Shown here piece after piece: positions 60,745 through 64,000 of a stretch of DNA of 64,000 bases. The stretch covers positions 49,703,516 through 49,767,515 of the forward strand of contig CM054141.1 in the NCBI GenBank assembly GCA_028751875.1. The letters are read 5' to 3'. Positions within the stretch are counted from its first letter, which is position 1. Each line of letters opens with the position of its first letter. The translations under genes and the position numbers were made by a program. The notes under the pieces were generated by a model. That model saw only the letters and a program-made list of their open reading frames with translations. It searched no databases and was not told the DNA's origin. This stretch comes from Rapana venosa. Lineage: Eukaryota; Mollusca; Gastropoda; Neogastropoda; Muricidae.

Positions 60745-61006
60745 GTAAGTTTGTGGGGTTTTTTCTGTCCTCATTACCTAAAGTGTTGCTAATAATGAAT
60801 GTGTTATTTATCAGTTTTCTTTGGTTGAAGTTATGACTAAAATACTTGTTGCAGTTTGTTAGCTTTAGAACATACATTATGGTTGGTTGGTATCTTTTGG
60901 GTGGGGGGGGGGGAGGAAGGTGGGGGGGGTTGAAGTGTGTGTTTTAAAAACCTTTATGTGCTTTGTGTCTACATTCAAGCAACACATGCATGCATGCACA
61001 CACGAA

Positions 61007-61056
<50 letters not shown>

Positions 61057-62080
61057 GAGAACATCTTGGGCATGTGGTAAAACCTGTTCCATTTTTTGGA
61101 AGAATAGACCATTGTTTGCTGGTAGGAACAGATGACAAAATTTACAAAACTGTGTACACACAAGGACTACATCAGTACATGTGAAAAAGCACATGAGTAC
61201 TTATTCCATTATCCTCAAAAGAAAAGAATAAAAAATTAAATAAATAAATAACACACATGTAACAAAGGGGTCTTGGAGAGAATCCAACTTTTAAAAAAGT
61301 AGTGCAACAGAATTGTTAAAACTATTTCCATGTTTTTCAGTTAGTTTTACTCACAGGTAAATTTTGTTCTCATGACTGTATGGTTTCTTTGTTGGGAAGA
61401 ATGTGTAGAAGTGTAAGAAATTTGGAATGTTAAATTGTGTATTATGGGAAAAATCTTAAGATATAAAAACTGAAATGTGACACATTTCGGAAGTGCTGAC
61501 AGAAAGTTTTGATAGGTGAAAAATGTTTTTGGTTGCTAACATATCACTGTAAACTTTCATTTGAAATCTTGGTACTTGAAAATCAGGCTCTTTGTATGTT
61601 TCGTTCTTTGCCTAGAGATTCAAGGTTCACCCATGGTAAGTACATCCCAGAAGATATGTCGTCCAGTAAAAAAAGATTCCTGGGATCCTAAACTGAATAT
61701 CTTATTCAGATCAGCACTGATTTATAAATACTAATTTGTTGGGACCCAGGCCTCAGCACATGACTGATATAAAAGGAAGAATTTAGTGGGCAATATTTCA
61801 GTGTGTCACCCCAGTGACTCTTCACAGAATTAAGATGAAGAGAAACATATAGAACAGTTTCTGAAAATCTGCAGAAACTCCAGCTGTGGCATGCATCTAA
61901 GGGTAGAATTTGGTATATTTCACTTAACTCTAGTGCCCCAGTGATTCTCACAGAGTTTAGTGAAAAAAGAATTGAACAGAAAAGTTTGGAGAACGCACAA
62001 CAATGATCTTGTGCCATGTACTCTGCCAGAATTATTATCTTCTGATGTTGATTGTACTGATGTGTGTTTGGAAATACCAG
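60745..62080 (+). other. TDRD3: TDRD3 intron 3
   Basis: A 1336-bp intron with a G-rich patch (60901-60930), CA at 61012-61052, a SINE B 3' half (61055-61255) and a duplicated segment: AGTGACTCTTCACAGAATTA near 61812 and AGTGATTCTCACAGAGTTTA near 61932, each with flanking similarity. Confidence 0.85.
61055..61255 (+). repeat. SINE family B, 3' half
   Basis: TAAAACCTGTTCCATTTTTT, GGAAGAATAGACCATTGTTT, GGTAGGAACAGATGACAAAA, AAAAAGCACATGAGTACTTA and TTCCATTATCCTCAAAAGAA with an (AAAT)n tail. Confidence 0.85.
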
Positions 62081-62241
62081 GTGGTAGGTCCTGGTGTTCT
62101 GCAAATATTGAAGCTACGCAATCTGTCTGCACCCAAAGACAATGAAGAATCCCAGGCAGCTCCACGTTTGTGGAAAATCACGCTGACCGACGGACATACC
62201 AACATGGTTGCCATTTGTCTAGAACCTCTCAAGAATCTGGG
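62081..62241 (+). CDS. TDRD3: TDRD3 exon 4: OB-fold, residues 60-113
   Basis: Encodes [40 protein letters not shown] and [13 protein letters not shown] plus two bases of Gly113. The block [13 protein letters not shown] is identical to human TDRD3 and is the decisive identification. Acceptor ATACCAG, donor GTCAGC. Confidence 0.97.
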
Positions 62242-63238
62242 GTCAGCTTTACATCATACCCTTGCTGTTTGTTGCTGTCTTTGTTTGCCATGTGCTGTTG
62301 ATGAATGAAAAGTTTTGGTGCTTGTAATTTCTGGAAAATTCTGCTTTAACTGAATGAATGAGCCCCAAAGGCATATTCAAGAATTACAGATACTTATACA
62401 ATTTAAAAAAAAAAAAGTAAATGATGGAAATTTACCGTATTGATGAATTTTGAGAGAGAGAGAGAGAGAAAATCAGATTTTCTTTTCAGAACTCTGCAGA
62501 ATTTGTGTGATTTTTTCCCCCCTTTTAATGGAAGGTGGGGGGAAGAAGGTTCATATTCTGCCCATTGTATGATCATGTGTCGGAACTGGTAGTTGAATGA
62601 GCTGCTTTTTCATAAGGGGCTATGGCGGGATAAATACATAATGTAATTCATTGTCACACAGCATAATGGAGGATGGAATTATCTCTCAGTCTCATGAACC
62701 ACACCTAAATACAGTATCATCATGCCCTACTTTAATTAACTTTGACACATGATTCAAACAATAAACATGTAAGAAAAATAATACAACATATGTAACAATC
62801 CTTTGCCAACATTTCATGCAGATCTGTTGTATAGTATGATTGATATTACATTTTAAACATGTCTACCCATTTCAGCTCATTTTGACCAAATCCTTCCATG
62901 AACAGGAAGTTGATAGTGTCAGTTCTCTATATGAGACTAAGAGTTATTCAGTGCTCTTTTCTCTATTACAAAAATTGATACAAGAAATAGCTTAAGATAG
63001 GACATGACTGAATATAATGTATGTGAAACAGGATAAAACAGACCATACACCAAACCGTCACAGCCTGATGTATGCTTATTCTTTCCATTTGATTTTTGGT
63101 AATTTGTACTGTGTATGTATTACTACATAGACAGTTATGTATGTTTTCTGTGTGAGACACAGTTATCTGGATTTAAAAAAAAGAAAGAATTAAAATGACA
63201 ATGTTAGAGCATTGTGACATTGATATTAAACTTTTACA

Positions 63239-63329
<91 letters not shown>

Positions 63330-63462
63330 TCCACTTTCCTGCATTATCAGATTCACTCATGGGTATTTTGGACTTGATTTCCCTGATATCTACTATTTCA
63401 TTTTCACATTGCACTTACTGCTCATCCAGTTCTTATTCCATGATGATCTGGTTTTCTTTCAG
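62242..63462 (+). other. TDRD3: TDRD3 intron 4
   Basis: A 1221-bp AT-rich intron with (CA)n at 63236-63328 and a short GA at 62453-62468. Nothing else was recognised. Confidence 0.85.
63236..63328. repeat. (CA)n microsatellite
   Basis: About 92 bp of CA with one TA interruption. Confidence 0.97.
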
Positions 63463-63604
63463 TTTGCTGACGCCGCCAGGAACCAAACTGCTGATAGAGG
63501 GCACTGTTGATGTGGAAAGTTCCTATCTGCTGCTCACCAACAAAAATGCTAGATTGCTCGGCGGTCGTGTTCCCAGTCTGGTGGAATCCTGGGAGCTGAA
63601 ACGA
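63463..63604 (+). CDS. TDRD3: TDRD3 exon 5: OB-fold end, residues 113-160
   Basis: Completes Gly113 and encodes LLTPPGTKLLIEGTVDVESS, YLLLTNKNARLLGGRVPSLV and ESWELKR. Human TDRD3 has NTPPGTKVKLSG, then LGGEVEHLIEKWELQR. Acceptor TTTCAG, donor GTAGGT. The gene continues beyond the window in phase 0. Confidence 0.96.
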
Positions 63605-64000
63605 GTAGGTTTATGATTGCTTAGATGAGAAGGTTCATTACATGACCAGGGTTTATTCTGGAGTTGCCAACCGTTCTGTTTTGAGTGTAGGTCATTGTGT
63701 GGGTTAGTTTATCTCTCTGTATGTTGAAGTATTGTTCTTGAAAATGTTACGCTCATTTGTTAGTGGGTAAAGAATGTTGAAGTATTGTTCTTGAAAATGT
63801 TACGCTCATTTGTTAGTGGGGAAAGATGCATTTGTGGAATCTGACTCTTAATATCTTTTTTTCTGGACTTTCTTTGATACTTAAGTATCAAACTTGTATA
63901 CAAATTATTAGCATTCAACAGACGACAGTGACGATAACTACTTTCTTTTCCCAGCAAAATACTTGGAAATCCTGCTCATCGTAGACTCATTCTCTGACAC
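63605..64000 (+). other. TDRD3: TDRD3 intron 5, partial, with 53-bp duplication
   Basis: A 53-bp unit starting ATGTTGAAGTATTGTTCTTG occurs twice (63721-63773 and 63774-63826) with one mismatch. No further exon was identified before the window ends. Confidence 0.75.

Larger units (their letters stand above)
45331..63604 (+). other. TDRD3: TDRD3 gene, 5' part (5 coding exons; 3' end outside window)
   Basis: Five exons (480 nt, 160 codons) with consistent phases encode the N-terminal DUF1767/OB-fold module of Tudor domain-containing protein 3. The clearest match is [13 protein letters not shown], identical to human TDRD3. In known animals this module binds TOP3B, while the later Tudor domain reads asymmetric dimethyl-arginine on histones and RNA polymerase II; the complex acts on R-loops and mRNA. 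RMI1 has a related N-terminal fold but lacks this motif. UBA, FMRP-binding and Tudor parts lie beyond the window. Confidence 0.95.

Noticed and set aside
63953..64000. Possible TDRD3 exon 6 after TTCTTTTCCCAG
   Set aside because: Read in the required phase 0 it reaches TAG after nine codons and has no TDRD3 similarity.

Overview
The window is eukaryotic genomic DNA from an animal. It holds parts of two divergently transcribed, intron-rich protein genes in a background of microsatellites, minisatellites, tRNA-derived SINEs and old transposon fragments. Bacterial features (operons, ribosome binding sites, CRISPR) do not apply. The heavy (GA)n, (CA)n and poly-G/C load, and a SINE family that I recall as common in snail genomes, suggest a mollusc, probably a gastropod. 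That assignment is inference; the two genes are certain only as metazoan.

Gene 1 (minus strand, 44773 down to 1178, continuing past the left edge) is a diaphanous-related formin (DIAPH/dia). I reconstructed 18 consecutive coding exons. Their phases agree throughout except for a 2-nt deficit in the FH1 exon. They encode residues 1 to about 779: N-terminal basic segment, Rho-GTPase-binding/armadillo region, FH3 region, short coiled coil, proline-rich FH1, and the first part of the actin-nucleating FH2 domain. The rest of FH2 and the DAD tail lie outside the window. One intron (8928-10214) has the signature of an AT-AC U12-type (minor spliceosome) intron. The intron after the FH1 exon opens with about 27 tandem copies of the exon's own end and splice donor.

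Gene 2 (plus strand, from 45331, continuing past the right edge) is TDRD3. Five exons encode the first 160 residues, the N-terminal DUF1767/OB-fold module that in known family members binds topoisomerase 3-beta. The UBA and Tudor parts lie beyond the window. Its first intron is about 14.8 kb.

The two start codons are 557 bp apart head to head, so 44774-45330 should contain a shared promoter. It has CCAAT boxes and a YY1-like motif.

Layout: 1-1177 edge intron with a 17-bp minisatellite; 1178-13334 dense formin exons (FH2, FH1, coiled coil, FH3); 13335-31025 long introns with small GBD/FH3 exons; 31026-44773 two long introns and exons 1-2; 44774-45330 promoter; 45363-60161 TDRD3 intron 1 with SINEs, two non-LTR retrotransposon remnants and a duplicated TTAA-flanked element; 60162-64000 TDRD3 exons 2-5. 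Most open reading frames in the window are microsatellite or repeat translations, not genes. No rRNA, functional tRNA gene or CRISPR array was seen.
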